Shown in pieces: positions 1-6,907 of a stretch of DNA of 8,228 nucleotides (within the stretch, counting starts at the first letter, position 1; each line of letters opens with the position of its first letter). The DNA comes from an uncultured Oscillospiraceae bacterium (GTDB taxonomy: Bacteria > Bacillota > Clostridia > Oscillospirales > Oscillospiraceae): positions 1 through 8,228 of the forward strand of contig CANQKJ010000094.1 of NCBI GenBank assembly GCA_947624465.1, in the 5' to 3' direction. A program made the translations under genes and the position numbers. The notes under the pieces were generated by a model that saw nothing but the letters and a program-made list of their open reading frames with translations, ran no database searches and was not told where the DNA came from.

Positions 1-54
1 CCGAAGTATAGGCGAATGGTGATATACGGAGAGATCAAGCAGGATATAGGGAAA

Positions 55-119
55 GCCCCTTAAGGGGCGGCCTGAAAAAGAAATGCGGTCGGCAAACTTT
101 TCAGTGTCCCTTTAGGGGC
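55..119. repeat. Large imperfect inverted repeat / stem-loop
   Basis: The outer arms at 55-66 and 108-119 are complementary at 11 of 12 positions. An inner pair, CTGAAAAAG (72-80) and CTTTTCAG (97-104), is complementary apart from one bulged A. Together they fold into one long hairpin with a 16-base loop (81-96). The left arm is also part of a perfect 14-bp palindrome, GCCCCTTAAGGGGC (55-68). No gene covers it. It lies downstream of the GH13 gene, together with two smaller hairpins at 131-147 and 155-173. It may be an intergenic repeat element or a structured 3' RNA; the sequence alone does not decide this. Confidence 0.5.
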
Positions 120-130
120 TTGCTAGTACC

Positions 131-147
131 AGGCCCTTCTAGGGCCT
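131..147. repeat. Small perfect hairpin in the intergenic cluster
   Basis: AGGCCCT (131-137) and AGGGCCT (141-147) are perfect inverted repeats around a three-base loop. The hairpin sits between the large stem-loop at 55-119 and the GC-rich hairpin at 155-173. It has no T-run on either side, so it is not a canonical terminator by itself. The regular succession of three hairpins suggests one compound element. Confidence 0.45.
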
Positions 148-154
148 ATTCAAG

Positions 155-177
155 CCTCCGGCTTCGCCGGAGGTTTT
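155..177 (+). terminator. GC-rich hairpin with T-run, terminator-like on + strand
   Basis: CCTCCGGC (155-162) pairs with GCCGGAGG (166-173) around TTC and is followed by TTTT (174-177) on the plus strand. That is the form of an intrinsic terminator for rightward transcription arriving from outside the left edge. On the minus strand the hairpin lies 18 bases past the GH13 stop codon but is followed by CTTGAA, with no U-run, so it is a poor canonical terminator for that gene. It could still act as a 3' stabilising hairpin, or be part of the repeat-like cluster at 55-177. Confidence 0.45.
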
Positions 178-191
178 GACTGGGCGCAGGT

Positions 192-2018
192 TCAGTCTTT
201 CCGGCACAGACAGTACTGCCAGGGCGCCAGCGTCCGACCGATGCAGGGTCCCTCCATGCCGGAGATCAGGTCGGTGAACGGCCCCTCCATCCCGTCCAGC
301 CAGACGGTCTGGTCCTGGCCGGTGAAGTTGAAAAGGCCCACCAGCGTTTCCTCTTCCGTCATGCGCACCAGCGCCAGCACATGGTCGTTGTGGCTGTCCC
401 AGGTGGTCACCCAGGCGTCCGGGCCGAAGCAGCCCTCCTCCGCCCGGATGCGCTCCAGCTGCCGCAGCCCGTCCCACAGCCGCTGCTGGACGGTGCCCGG
501 CTCGGTCCGTTTGGCGGCGCTAGCCCAGTTGAAGGCGGTGCGGTGCAGGTTCCGGCTGTCCTCCCGCCGGTCCGGGTCGTCGTGGTAGTCATAGCCGTTG
601 AGCTGGCCGATCTCGTCGCCGCTGGACAGCATGGGGAGCCCGGCCATGGTCATCATGGCCGCGTGCATCATCAGGTCCCGGCGGACGCCCATGTCCACCT
701 GGACCGGATCACCCTCCGCCAGGCCCTTTTCGATGCCGCACAGGCTGGCGGTGGTGCCGCAGGTCCGGGCGTCCTTGGTGACGGGGTCATAGTTATATCG
801 CTCTCCCCTGGCCCAGCTGCCGGGGAAGCTGCCCTCATAAAACTCGTACAGGTATATTTTGTGCAGCAGCGCGTCCTGGTCGATGCTCTGGCCGAAGGCC
901 TCGTTCAGGCCCCAGCCGATGTCGTCGTGGCAGCGCAGGTAGTTGACGAAGGCGCAGTGGCGCGGCAGGGAGTGCAGGTCGTCCAGCTGGTGCTTCAGCT
1001 GCCGGATGTCCCCGCTGGCCAGAGCGCTCCACTGGGTGCACATGGTGGAGCTGTTATAAAGGATATGGCACTCCGGCTTTTCCGCCGTGCCGAAATAGGG
1101 CGCCAGCTCCTTGGGCGCCATCACCACCTCCCCCTTCAGGATCACCCCGGGGCAGACGCACTCGGTGATGAGCCGGACCATGCGCATGATGGTGTGCACC
1201 TGGGGCAGGTTCCGGCAGGTGGTGCCCATCTCCTTCCACAGGTAGGGCGTGGCGTCCACCCGCAGCACCTCCACCCCCAGGTTGGCCAGGGCCAGCATGG
1301 CGGAGACCATGTCGTTGAACACCGCCGGGTTGCGGTAGTTCAGATCCCACTGGTAGGGATGGAAGGAGGAGCAGACGTATTTGCCCATCTCCGGCACGTA
1401 GATGAAGCTGCCCGGGGCGGTGGCCGGGAATACGTCCGGGATGGTCTTTTCCATTTGGCGGGGGATGTCCGGCGTGTCGAAGCAGATGTACCGGTCTATG
1501 TACTCCTGCCGGCCCTCCTTGGCCAGCATGGCCCAGGCGTGGGTGTCGGCGGTGTGGTTCATCACGAAGTCCAGGCACAGGCTCATGCCCCGCCGGCGCA
1601 TGGCGGCGGTGAGCCGCGCCAGGTCCTCATTGGTGCCCAGGGCCGGGTCCACCTGGGAGAAATCCTCCACGGCGTAGCCGCCGTCGTTGTCCGGGTGGGG
1701 CATTTTCAGCAGGGGCATCAGGTGCAGATAGCTCACCCCCTGCTCCGCCAGATAGTCCAGCTTCCCCTCCAGGCCCGGCAGGTCCCCGGCGAACAGGTCC
1801 GTGTACATGGTCATGCCCAGCATATTGCCCCGGCGGTACCAGTCCGCGTCCCGCTCCCGGGCGGTGTCCAGCCGCTTCAGGGCCACGCTCCGGGCGGCAT
1901 ACGCCTCCCCCATGGCCTTTTCCAGGGCCTCCAGCATGGCCCCGTCGCCGTACAGTTCTCCGTAAAGCCGCTCCAGCTCGTCCCGGCGGGCGGCCAGGCG
2001 GCGGTCAAAGTTGGTCAT
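192..2018 (-). CDS. GH13 amylosucrase-like glucosyltransferase/sucrose hydrolase
   Basis: A 608-residue alpha-amylase superfamily enzyme that resembles amylosucrase (GH13 subfamily 4) over its whole length; that family is about 630 residues. Amylosucrase splits sucrose and transfers the glucose to build an alpha-1,4-glucan, releasing fructose. Visible features, numbered from the ATG at 2018, are: an N-terminal helical segment (about 1-60); the DGGYAV motif with D112; NHTAD from N154; the nucleophile D255 in LRVDA; the acid/base E297 in LKGE; D365 in RCHDDIGW; FPGSWARG; and LHR with R493. By alignment from memory, D112 and R493 match the salt bridge (D144-R509 in the Neisseria enzyme) that shapes the sucrose pocket. 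There is no signal peptide, so it is probably cytoplasmic. A GTG at 2027 would add three residues but lies within the GAGG ribosome binding site, so the ATG is preferred. It has its own promoter after the upstream operon's terminator. Sucrose hydrolase or another sucrose-active activity remains possible. Confidence 0.88.
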   Translation of the reverse strand: MTNFDRRLAARRDELERLYGELYGDGAMLEALEKAMGEAYAARSVALKRLDTARERDADWYRRGNMLGMTMYTDLFAGDLPGLEGKLDYLAEQGVSYLHLMPLLKMPHPDNDGGYAVEDFSQVDPALGTNEDLARLTAAMRRRGMSLCLDFVMNHTADTHAWAMLAKEGRQEYIDRYICFDTPDIPRQMEKTIPDVFPATAPGSFIYVPEMGKYVCSSFHPYQWDLNYRNPAVFNDMVSAMLALANLGVEVLRVDATPYLWKEMGTTCRNLPQVHTIMRMVRLITECVCPGVILKGEVVMAPKELAPYFGTAEKPECHILYNSSTMCTQWSALASGDIRQLKHQLDDLHSLPRHCAFVNYLRCHDDIGWGLNEAFGQSIDQDALLHKIYLYEFYEGSFPGSWARGERYNYDPVTKDARTCGTTASLCGIEKGLAEGDPVQVDMGVRRDLMMHAAMMTMAGLPMLSSGDEIGQLNGYDYHDDPDRREDSRNLHRTAFNWASAAKRTEPGTVQQRLWDGLRQLERIRAEEGCFGPDAWVTTWDSHNDHVLALVRMTEEETLVGLFNFTGQDQTVWLDGMEGPFTDLISGMEGPCIGRTLAPWQYCLCRKD

Positions 2019-2026
2019 CAAAAACA

Positions 2027-2030
2027 CCTC
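2027..2030 (-). promoter_or_regulatory. Ribosome binding site of the GH13 gene (decides the start)
   Basis: GAGG on the minus strand lies eight bases before the ATG at 2018. The alternative upstream GTG (2025-2027) overlaps this motif, which argues against it as the start. Confidence 0.6.
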
Positions 2031-2036
2031 GGGGGG

Positions 2037-2065
2037 AGTGTATCACGTTCCGCCCGGGTTGGCAA
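2037..2065 (-). promoter_or_regulatory. Sigma-A type promoter for the GH13 gene
   Basis: On the minus strand, TTGCCA (2060-2065, 5 of 6 to the -35 consensus) and TACACT (2037-2042, 4 of 6 to the -10 consensus) are separated by exactly 17 bases. A TG one base upstream of the -10 gives an extended -10. The promoter lies between the upstream operon's terminator and the gene. Transcription would start at about 2030, which puts the ribosome binding site almost at the mRNA 5' end. This is a motif match only; no transcript evidence is available. Confidence 0.55.
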
Positions 2066-2077
2066 TAGCCGGCAGAG

Positions 2078-2114
2078 AAAAACACACCGTCCCGGAGGGG
2101 ACGGTGTGCTTTTT
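2078..2114 (-). terminator. Rho-independent terminator ending the acid-sugar operon
   Basis: An 11-bp perfect stem, CACACCGTCCC (2083-2093) with GGGACGGTGTG (2098-2108), encloses the loop GGAG. On the minus strand it is followed by five U residues (2082-2078), and it starts 21 bases past the permease stop codon. A matching T-run on the plus strand (2110-2114) makes it bidirectional in form. It separates the five-gene operon from the GH13 gene. Confidence 0.9.
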
Positions 2115-2128
2115 ACGTAAGGGAAGGA

Positions 2129-3124
2129 TCAGGCCGCGGCCTTCTTGGCCTCGATCTTGTGCAGCCAGGTGACCAGCAGCGGGCAGAGGATGGCGGTCAC
2201 GATGATGGCGCAGGTGACCTGCGCGGTAGCGGCCTCGGAAATGGCCAGAAGGCTGGCGTCCGCAGCGGCCACGGCGGCGGGGGTAGCGGCCGCGTTGCCG
2301 GCTGTCGTACCGATTGCGCCGCCCACCTCCGGGTGATCGATGCCGAAAGCGGGGACCTTGCCCAGCAGCTTATATACCAGATAGCCGCACAGGCCGGTGA
2401 TGAGGGTGCAGGCCACGCCCAGCAGGATGCCGGGTGCGCCGCCCACGATGAGGTTCTTCAGGTTCAGTCCGGCGCCCAGAGGGAAGGCGAAGAAGGGGAT
2501 CATCATGGAAGCGCCGGGGACGCAGAACTTGCGGATCTCCTCGTCCAGGTTGCCCAGGATGCAGCCGATGACGATGGGGATGACGCAGCCGATCAGGGTG
2601 TTGATGGGGATGTTGGCGATGCCGCTGGCGCCCAGGGCCACCATGGTGAAGAAGGGGCCGTCGTTGATGGACAGGATGGACACGGCGCCCACGTCGGTGG
2701 CGTCGCCGTACTCACCGGCCAGGGAGGCATACAGGCCGCCGTTGGAGTTGGCCAGGGAGGCCACGATGGCCAGCGGGGTCAGGCCCAGGATGCCGCCGGG
2801 GCCCACGGTGGCGTTGATGAGCAGGCCCACGATGATGCCTATGCCCACCTTCACGACCGTCAGGGTCACGCCCTTGACCAGGGGCACGCCGGCCCGCTTG
2901 AAGTCGATGGTGGCGCCGTTGCAGAACAGGAACACCGCCAGGATGGGCATGGCGCCGCCCTGCCACAGGTGGGTGGTGAAGGTGCCGCTGAACCAGTCCC
3001 AGATGCCGGTCTCGGTCAGGCCCAGGATGCTGTTGCCGAAGAAGGTGTTGACAACGGCGCCCAGCAGCAGGGGGACGACCATCAGACCGCCGGGGATCTT
3101 CTTGACAGTTTGCAGGATCTTCAT
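2129..3124 (-). CDS. kdgT: KdgT-family sugar-acid permease
   Basis: A 331-residue integral membrane protein that matches the 2-keto-3-deoxygluconate permease family (KdgT, cation symporters, about 330 residues) from end to end. It has a string of hydrophobic, glycine-rich membrane segments (roughly ten), an internal ASLANSNGGLY motif (122-132), SINDGPFF (152-159), and a conserved TAGNAAATPAAVA motif (274-286) near the C-terminus. A short lysine/alanine-rich tail ends in the cytoplasm or at the membrane face. The ATG follows AAGGAG with six bases between, and the gene lies 25 bases after the glycerate kinase stop as the last gene of the operon. The family is named for KDG uptake, but no KDG kinase or aldolase is nearby. 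The operon partners suggest that the real substrate is a C3/C4 hydroxyacid such as threonate, erythronate or glycerate (inference). Confidence 0.9.
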   Translation of the reverse strand: MKILQTVKKIPGGLMVVPLLLGAVVNTFFGNSILGLTETGIWDWFSGTFTTHLWQGGAMPILAVFLFCNGATIDFKRAGVPLVKGVTLTVVKVGIGIIVGLLINATVGPGGILGLTPLAIVASLANSNGGLYASLAGEYGDATDVGAVSILSINDGPFFTMVALGASGIANIPINTLIGCVIPIVIGCILGNLDEEIRKFCVPGASMMIPFFAFPLGAGLNLKNLIVGGAPGILLGVACTLITGLCGYLVYKLLGKVPAFGIDHPEVGGAIGTTAGNAAATPAAVAAADASLLAISEAATAQVTCAIIVTAILCPLLVTWLHKIEAKKAAA

Positions 3125-3149
3125 GTTTCTCTCCTTTTCTCGTTAAAAT

Positions 3150-4292
3150 TTATTTGCTGACACATTTGATGAGCCGCAGGATGTTGTCCACCGTGTAGGC
3201 CAGGTTGTCCACGCTGTTGTGCCGGCTCACGGAGAAATCCTGGGGCAGGCGGTTGATGGAGAACACGCCCGTCACGCCCACGTCGAAGGCCTGGCCGCCG
3301 ATGTCGGCGTCGTCCACGCCGCCGGCGATCACCACCACGGGCACGTTCTGTTTCTTCGCCCGGGCGGCCACGCCGATGACCACCTTGCCCCGCAGGGACT
3401 GAGAGTCCATCTTGCCCTCGCCGGTGAAGATCATGTCCGCGTCGGAGATGACCTGGTCGAAGCCCACGGTGTCCAGCACGGTCTGGATGCCCATCTGGAG
3501 CCGGGAGCCGAAGAAGGCCACCATGCCCGCGCCCATGGCGCCGGCCGCGCCGCCGCCGGGAAGCTGGCTCAGATCCTGGCCCAGGTCCTTCTTGATGACC
3601 TGGCACAGGTTCTTGATGCCCTCGTCCAGAAACAGGACCGTCTCCGGATCGGCGCCCTTCTGGGGTCCGAAGATGTGGGCCGCGCCGGTGGGGCCGTACA
3701 TGGGGTTATCGATGTCGCACATGGTGACGAACTCCACGCCCTCCAGGGCCTTGTCCCGGCCCGAGAAGTCGATGGAGGCGATCTGGCCGGTGGTGCCGCC
3801 GGTGGGGATGAAGCTCTCGCCCTCGGCGTTATAAAACTTCACGCCCACGGCCGCCGCCGCGCCGCAGCCGCCGTCGTTGGTGGAGCTGCCGCCCAGGCCC
3901 ACGATGATCTTGCTGACGCCCCGGGCCGCCGCCGCCAGGATCAGCTGGCCCACGCCGTAGGTGGTGGTCCGGCAGGGGTCCTTCCGGTCCTCCACCAGGG
4001 GCAGCCCCGCGCAGGAGGCCATCTCGACGACCGCGGTCTTTCCGTTGTCGATGAGACCGTAGAAGGAACGCATGTCCTCGAAGTACGGGTTTTTCACCGT
4101 TTCCCAGACCTTCTCGCCGCCCAGGGCGGTGAGGAAAGCGTCCACGCTGCCCTCGCCGCCGTCGGCCACGGGGATGGATACGGTCTCGCAGCCGGGGAAG
4201 TGGAGCTGCACCTTCTCCCGGAGGATGTCACAGATCTGCTGGGAGCTGAGCGTGCCCTTGAATGAATCGGGTATGAGAACGACCTTTTTCAT
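3150..4292 (-). CDS. glxK: Glycerate kinase, GarK/GlxK type
   Basis: A 380-residue member of the GarK/GlxK glycerate kinase family, of typical length (about 380). This family phosphorylates D-glycerate with ATP, usually to 2-phosphoglycerate, which enters lower glycolysis. Diagnostic motifs in order are PDSFKG (8-13), ADGGEG (43-48), GLGGSSTNDGG (132-142), GGGAAGAMG (246-254) and TGEGKMDSQS (290-299). The start at MKKVVLIPDSFKG is the usual family N-terminus. The Shine-Dalgarno match is weak (only a G-rich GGGGGT upstream), so translation may depend on coupling to the LarA gene, whose stop lies 22 bases upstream. The link to its neighbours could be glycerate brought in by the permease, possibly after racemisation of L-glycerate by LarA. 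Specificity for another small aldonate cannot be excluded. glxK versus garK is a naming choice that the sequence does not settle. Confidence 0.92.
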   Translation of the reverse strand: MKKVVLIPDSFKGTLSSQQICDILREKVQLHFPGCETVSIPVADGGEGSVDAFLTALGGEKVWETVKNPYFEDMRSFYGLIDNGKTAVVEMASCAGLPLVEDRKDPCRTTTYGVGQLILAAAARGVSKIIVGLGGSSTNDGGCGAAAAVGVKFYNAEGESFIPTGGTTGQIASIDFSGRDKALEGVEFVTMCDIDNPMYGPTGAAHIFGPQKGADPETVLFLDEGIKNLCQVIKKDLGQDLSQLPGGGAAGAMGAGMVAFFGSRLQMGIQTVLDTVGFDQVISDADMIFTGEGKMDSQSLRGKVVIGVAARAKKQNVPVVVIAGGVDDADIGGQAFDVGVTGVFSINRLPQDFSVSRHNSVDNLAYTVDNILRLIKCVSK

Positions 4293-4314
4293 ATGTGGCT
4301 ACCCCCAGCGGCGA

Positions 4315-5598
4315 TCACAGCACGATCACAGCCACGCCGTCGGGGATGACGGTGATCTTGGCGTCCTTCCGGCCCTTGGCGGCCAGGATCTCGTCGGCCT
4401 TGGCGATGGCCTCGGCGATGGAGTGGGCCGGGATCAGGTGCAGGTCGCGCACCACCTGGTCGTCCGCCTCGGAGATGTAGATCACGTCCGCCCGCTGCAG
4501 CACCCGGACGAAGATCTGGGACTGCCACTGGTCGGGGATGGTCTCCTCCTTGGGGGTGGCGCGGAACTGGGCCATGAGCTTTTCGATGTCCGGCTCGTTC
4601 TTGAACGTCTCATAGAACACCGGCGCGCCGTGGCCCTGGGTGGAGGACGCCACCATGATGATCACGCCGCCCTCGTTGACGGTGGCCTCAGCGGCGGTCA
4701 TGCCCTTGACGGCCTGGTAGATGTTCTGGTCCAGGGGATAGCCGCCGTTGGTGCTGATGACGATGTCGGCGGGGATCTTGTCCACCTGGCAGTATTTCAG
4801 AAGGAAGTTGCGCCCGGCGATGTGGGCCCGGTCGCAGTCGCCGGCCACGGCGTACAGGACCTTGTGCTCGGCGCTGACCACCACGTTGCAGATGAAGGCC
4901 AGGTGAGCCGCCCGGGCGGCGTACAGCATATCCTCATGGATGGGGTTGCCGTCGATGACGCCGGTGCGGGAGTGCAGGTCGTCGATGAACTCGGCGTTGT
5001 GGTTGTAGCACACCGTCACGCGGCTGGCGATGCCGGGGAGGATGCTCTTGCGGCCGCCGGAGAAGCCGGCGAAGAAGTGGGGTTCGATGAAGCCCTCGGC
5101 CACCAGCAGGTCCGCCTCATAGGCCAGCTTGTTGATGATCAGCTCGCCGCCGGAGGGCAGCTTGCCCAGATCCACCAGGTTGTCCTTGTCGTCGCAGTCG
5201 TGGACAAGGATCTTCTCGTTGTTCACGATCTCGTCGCCGAACTTGTCCGCCAGCTCCTCCCGGGTGGTCTCCCGGTGCAGGCCCGTGGAGATGAGGATGG
5301 TGATGTCGGCATCCGGATTGCCCTTACGGACCTCGGCCAGCAGCAGCGGCATGATGATCTTGCTGGGCACGGGACGGGTGTGGTCGCTGGAGATGATGAC
5401 CACCTTTTTCTTGCCGATGGCCATCTCCGACAGCTTGGGGGTGCCGATGGGATGGTCCAGGGCGTCCCGGATCAGCTCCACCTCGCTCTTTTCCGGCACG
5501 TACTCGGTCATCTTGGACACCAGCGTGCCGTTGAAGCGCTCGTCGGGGATCTCCGCCGTCAGTGTGCCTTTTCCGTAGGGCAGCTGTACGCTCTTCAT
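4315..5598 (-). CDS. larA: LarA-type nickel-dependent hydroxyacid racemase/epimerase
   Basis: A 427-residue protein of the LarA superfamily. The Lactobacillus plantarum lactate racemase has about 424 residues and carries a nickel-pincer nucleotide cofactor bound to a lysine. All the functional residues I recall from that enzyme occur here at the same numbers: R75 in SDHTRP, H108 in TGLHR, H174 in EPHFFAGFSGG, the cofactor lysine K184 in GGRK, nickel ligand H200, then Y294, Q295, K298 and W358. The active site therefore looks intact. Enzymes of this family invert C2 of 2-hydroxyacids by reversible hydride removal, and known members act on lactate, malate and longer acids, including gluconate. 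The ATG has a strong AAGGAGG 11 bases upstream. The cofactor genes larB, larC and larE are not in the window. The operon points to a C3/C4 aldonate substrate rather than lactate (inference). Confidence 0.93.
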   Translation of the reverse strand: MKSVQLPYGKGTLTAEIPDERFNGTLVSKMTEYVPEKSEVELIRDALDHPIGTPKLSEMAIGKKKVVIISSDHTRPVPSKIIMPLLLAEVRKGNPDADITILISTGLHRETTREELADKFGDEIVNNEKILVHDCDDKDNLVDLGKLPSGGELIINKLAYEADLLVAEGFIEPHFFAGFSGGRKSILPGIASRVTVCYNHNAEFIDDLHSRTGVIDGNPIHEDMLYAARAAHLAFICNVVVSAEHKVLYAVAGDCDRAHIAGRNFLLKYCQVDKIPADIVISTNGGYPLDQNIYQAVKGMTAAEATVNEGGVIIMVASSTQGHGAPVFYETFKNEPDIEKLMAQFRATPKEETIPDQWQSQIFVRVLQRADVIYISEADDQVVRDLHLIPAHSIAEAIAKADEILAAKGRKDAKITVIPDGVAVIVL

Positions 5599-5609
5599 GG
5601 GTATACGTT

Positions 5610-5616
5610 CCTCCTT
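5610..5616 (-). promoter_or_regulatory. Strong ribosome binding site of the LarA gene
   Basis: AAGGAGG, fully complementary to the 16S rRNA tail, lies 11 bases before the ATG at 5598. It is the best Shine-Dalgarno sequence in the operon and suggests that LarA is translated independently of the upstream kinase gene. Confidence 0.7.
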
Positions 5617-5639
5617 TTCAGATTGGTATGTGATATCAA

Positions 5640-5656
5640 CGGTACTTCCTGTACCG
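5640..5656. other. Small intercistronic hairpin between kinase and LarA genes
   Basis: CGGTAC (5640-5645) and GTACCG (5651-5656) are perfect inverted repeats around TTCCT, just after the DUF1537 kinase stop codon. The 60-bp gap here is the widest in the operon. There is no U-run after the hairpin on the minus strand, so it is not a canonical terminator. It might be an RNA processing or 3'-protecting element, or it might occur by chance. Confidence 0.3.
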
Positions 5657-5658
5657 GT

Positions 5659-6879
5659 TCACGCTTCCTTCAGCTTCCGCATGGCGAAGAGGATGGCGTC
5701 CTCCTGGCCGAAGGCGCCGGCCTTAGTGACCACCTTCACCCCGTCCAGGGAGCCTCCCACCACCTTCAGCATGGGGATGCCCACCAATATCTCCGCCAAT
5801 ATCTCCGAGCCGTCGGCCTTGGCGGTGCCCAGCACGCCCATGGCCGTGTCGCCGCCGGTCAGGAACACGCCGGACACGGGGGCCTTTTGCAGTATCTCCA
5901 CGGTCATGGCGCCCATGAGCGCCTGCACATACTCGCTGACCTGGCTGGTCACCATCCCCTTCTTCTTCCCTTCCTCCTCCGACAGGGCCAGCTGGTCCCG
6001 GTCATAGGAGGAGCTGCTCAGAAGGATGGTGTCCTTCCCGGCCAGCAGGCTCTCCACGGTCTTTGCCGCATAGGGCGCGGGCGTGTCCCGCCCGGCCAGC
6101 AGGTCGTGGACGGGCACCTGGATCAGCGTCACCCCCGCCTTCTCGGCCTCCCGGACCTGGCCTCTGGTCACGGAGCTGACGCTGGCCACCACGCCCAGGG
6201 CGGGATGGGTCTTCCGCTCCAGCTCCATCAGGCTGTCGGCGATGGCCGCCGTGCCCACCCACAGGACCTTTTTGCCCGTGGCCATGGCCGCCAGGATCAC
6301 GGCCCGCAGGTCGCCGTCCAGCGCGGCGTCGAAGGTAAACACCCGCCCGCCGGTCAGATCGATCTTCCCGGCGCGGATATCCTCCAGGCCCACATGGGTG
6401 ACCGGCTCGTCATACACCCGCTCCAATATCTTCTTCAGGTTGTCCTCCCGGACCGGCTTTTTCGGGTCCTTGGCCAGCTCGGTCTGGCACAGGGGCACGC
6501 CCTTGAGCATGTGCACGCCCCCCTCGGTGGTCCGCCCCAGGGCCGGCAGGGCCGGCGCGAATACCACCAGCTCGCTCCCGTAGGCCCGGTCCACCGCCAA
6601 TATCTCCTCCGCCACGTTGCCCCGCAGGGTGGAGTCCACCTTCTTGATAACGCACCGGAAGCCGTCCAGGTCCACGCCCTGCAGCGCCCCGGCGGTCACG
6701 GCCCCGGCCTCCTGGCCGGTCAGGCCCCGGCTCTCCGTGTCGATGACCACGGACCCCTCCCCGCCGGGCACGGGATGGCCGGCGAAGATCACGGTGGTGG
6801 GCAGGCCCCGGCGCTTCATCTGCACGCCGGTGTCATTGGCCCCGGTAAAATCGTCCGCGACGATAAGGTATCTGTTCAT
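5659..6879 (-). CDS. dtnK: DUF1537 four-carbon acid sugar kinase (DtnK/OtnK family)
   Basis: A 406-residue member of the four-carbon acid sugar kinase family (formerly DUF1537), of typical length. The family phosphorylates the terminal hydroxyl of C4 acid sugars such as D-threonate, D-erythronate or their 2-oxo/3-oxo forms, using ATP. The N-terminal substrate domain shows ADDFTGANDTG (8-18), KKVDSTLRGN (79-88) and LPALGRTTEGG (111-121). The C-terminal nucleotide domain shows TGGDTA (341-346) and TKAGAFG (385-391). The start at MNRYLIVADDFTG is the family's usual N-terminus and is preceded by GGAAGGGAG. It lies 28 bases downstream of the PdxA2 gene. That adjacency is the known DtnK-PdxA2 arrangement for D-threonate breakdown to dihydroxyacetone phosphate and favours DtnK over OtnK/DenK, whose partners (class II aldolase-like decarboxylase, isomerase, C2 dehydrogenase) are absent. 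The symbol rests on this context. Confidence 0.9.
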   Translation of the reverse strand: MNRYLIVADDFTGANDTGVQMKRRGLPTTVIFAGHPVPGGEGSVVIDTESRGLTGQEAGAVTAGALQGVDLDGFRCVIKKVDSTLRGNVAEEILAVDRAYGSELVVFAPALPALGRTTEGGVHMLKGVPLCQTELAKDPKKPVREDNLKKILERVYDEPVTHVGLEDIRAGKIDLTGGRVFTFDAALDGDLRAVILAAMATGKKVLWVGTAAIADSLMELERKTHPALGVVASVSSVTRGQVREAEKAGVTLIQVPVHDLLAGRDTPAPYAAKTVESLLAGKDTILLSSSSYDRDQLALSEEEGKKKGMVTSQVSEYVQALMGAMTVEILQKAPVSGVFLTGGDTAMGVLGTAKADGSEILAEILVGIPMLKVVGGSLDGVKVVTKAGAFGQEDAILFAMRKLKEA

Positions 6880-6907
6880 AGCGCTCTCCCTTCCTCTCCT
6901 CCGGCGG

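Noticed and set aside
2019..2027. GTG start at 2027 for the GH13 gene
   Set aside because: The GTG overlaps the GAGG ribosome binding site, while the ATG nine bases later has correct spacing from it.
381..2120. Long plus-strand open reading frame of 579 codons opposite the GH13 gene
   Set aside because: It is antisense to a gene with clear family motifs, its composition (V, H, Q, G, A rich) is what the complement of high-GC codons gives, and it matches no family I recognise.
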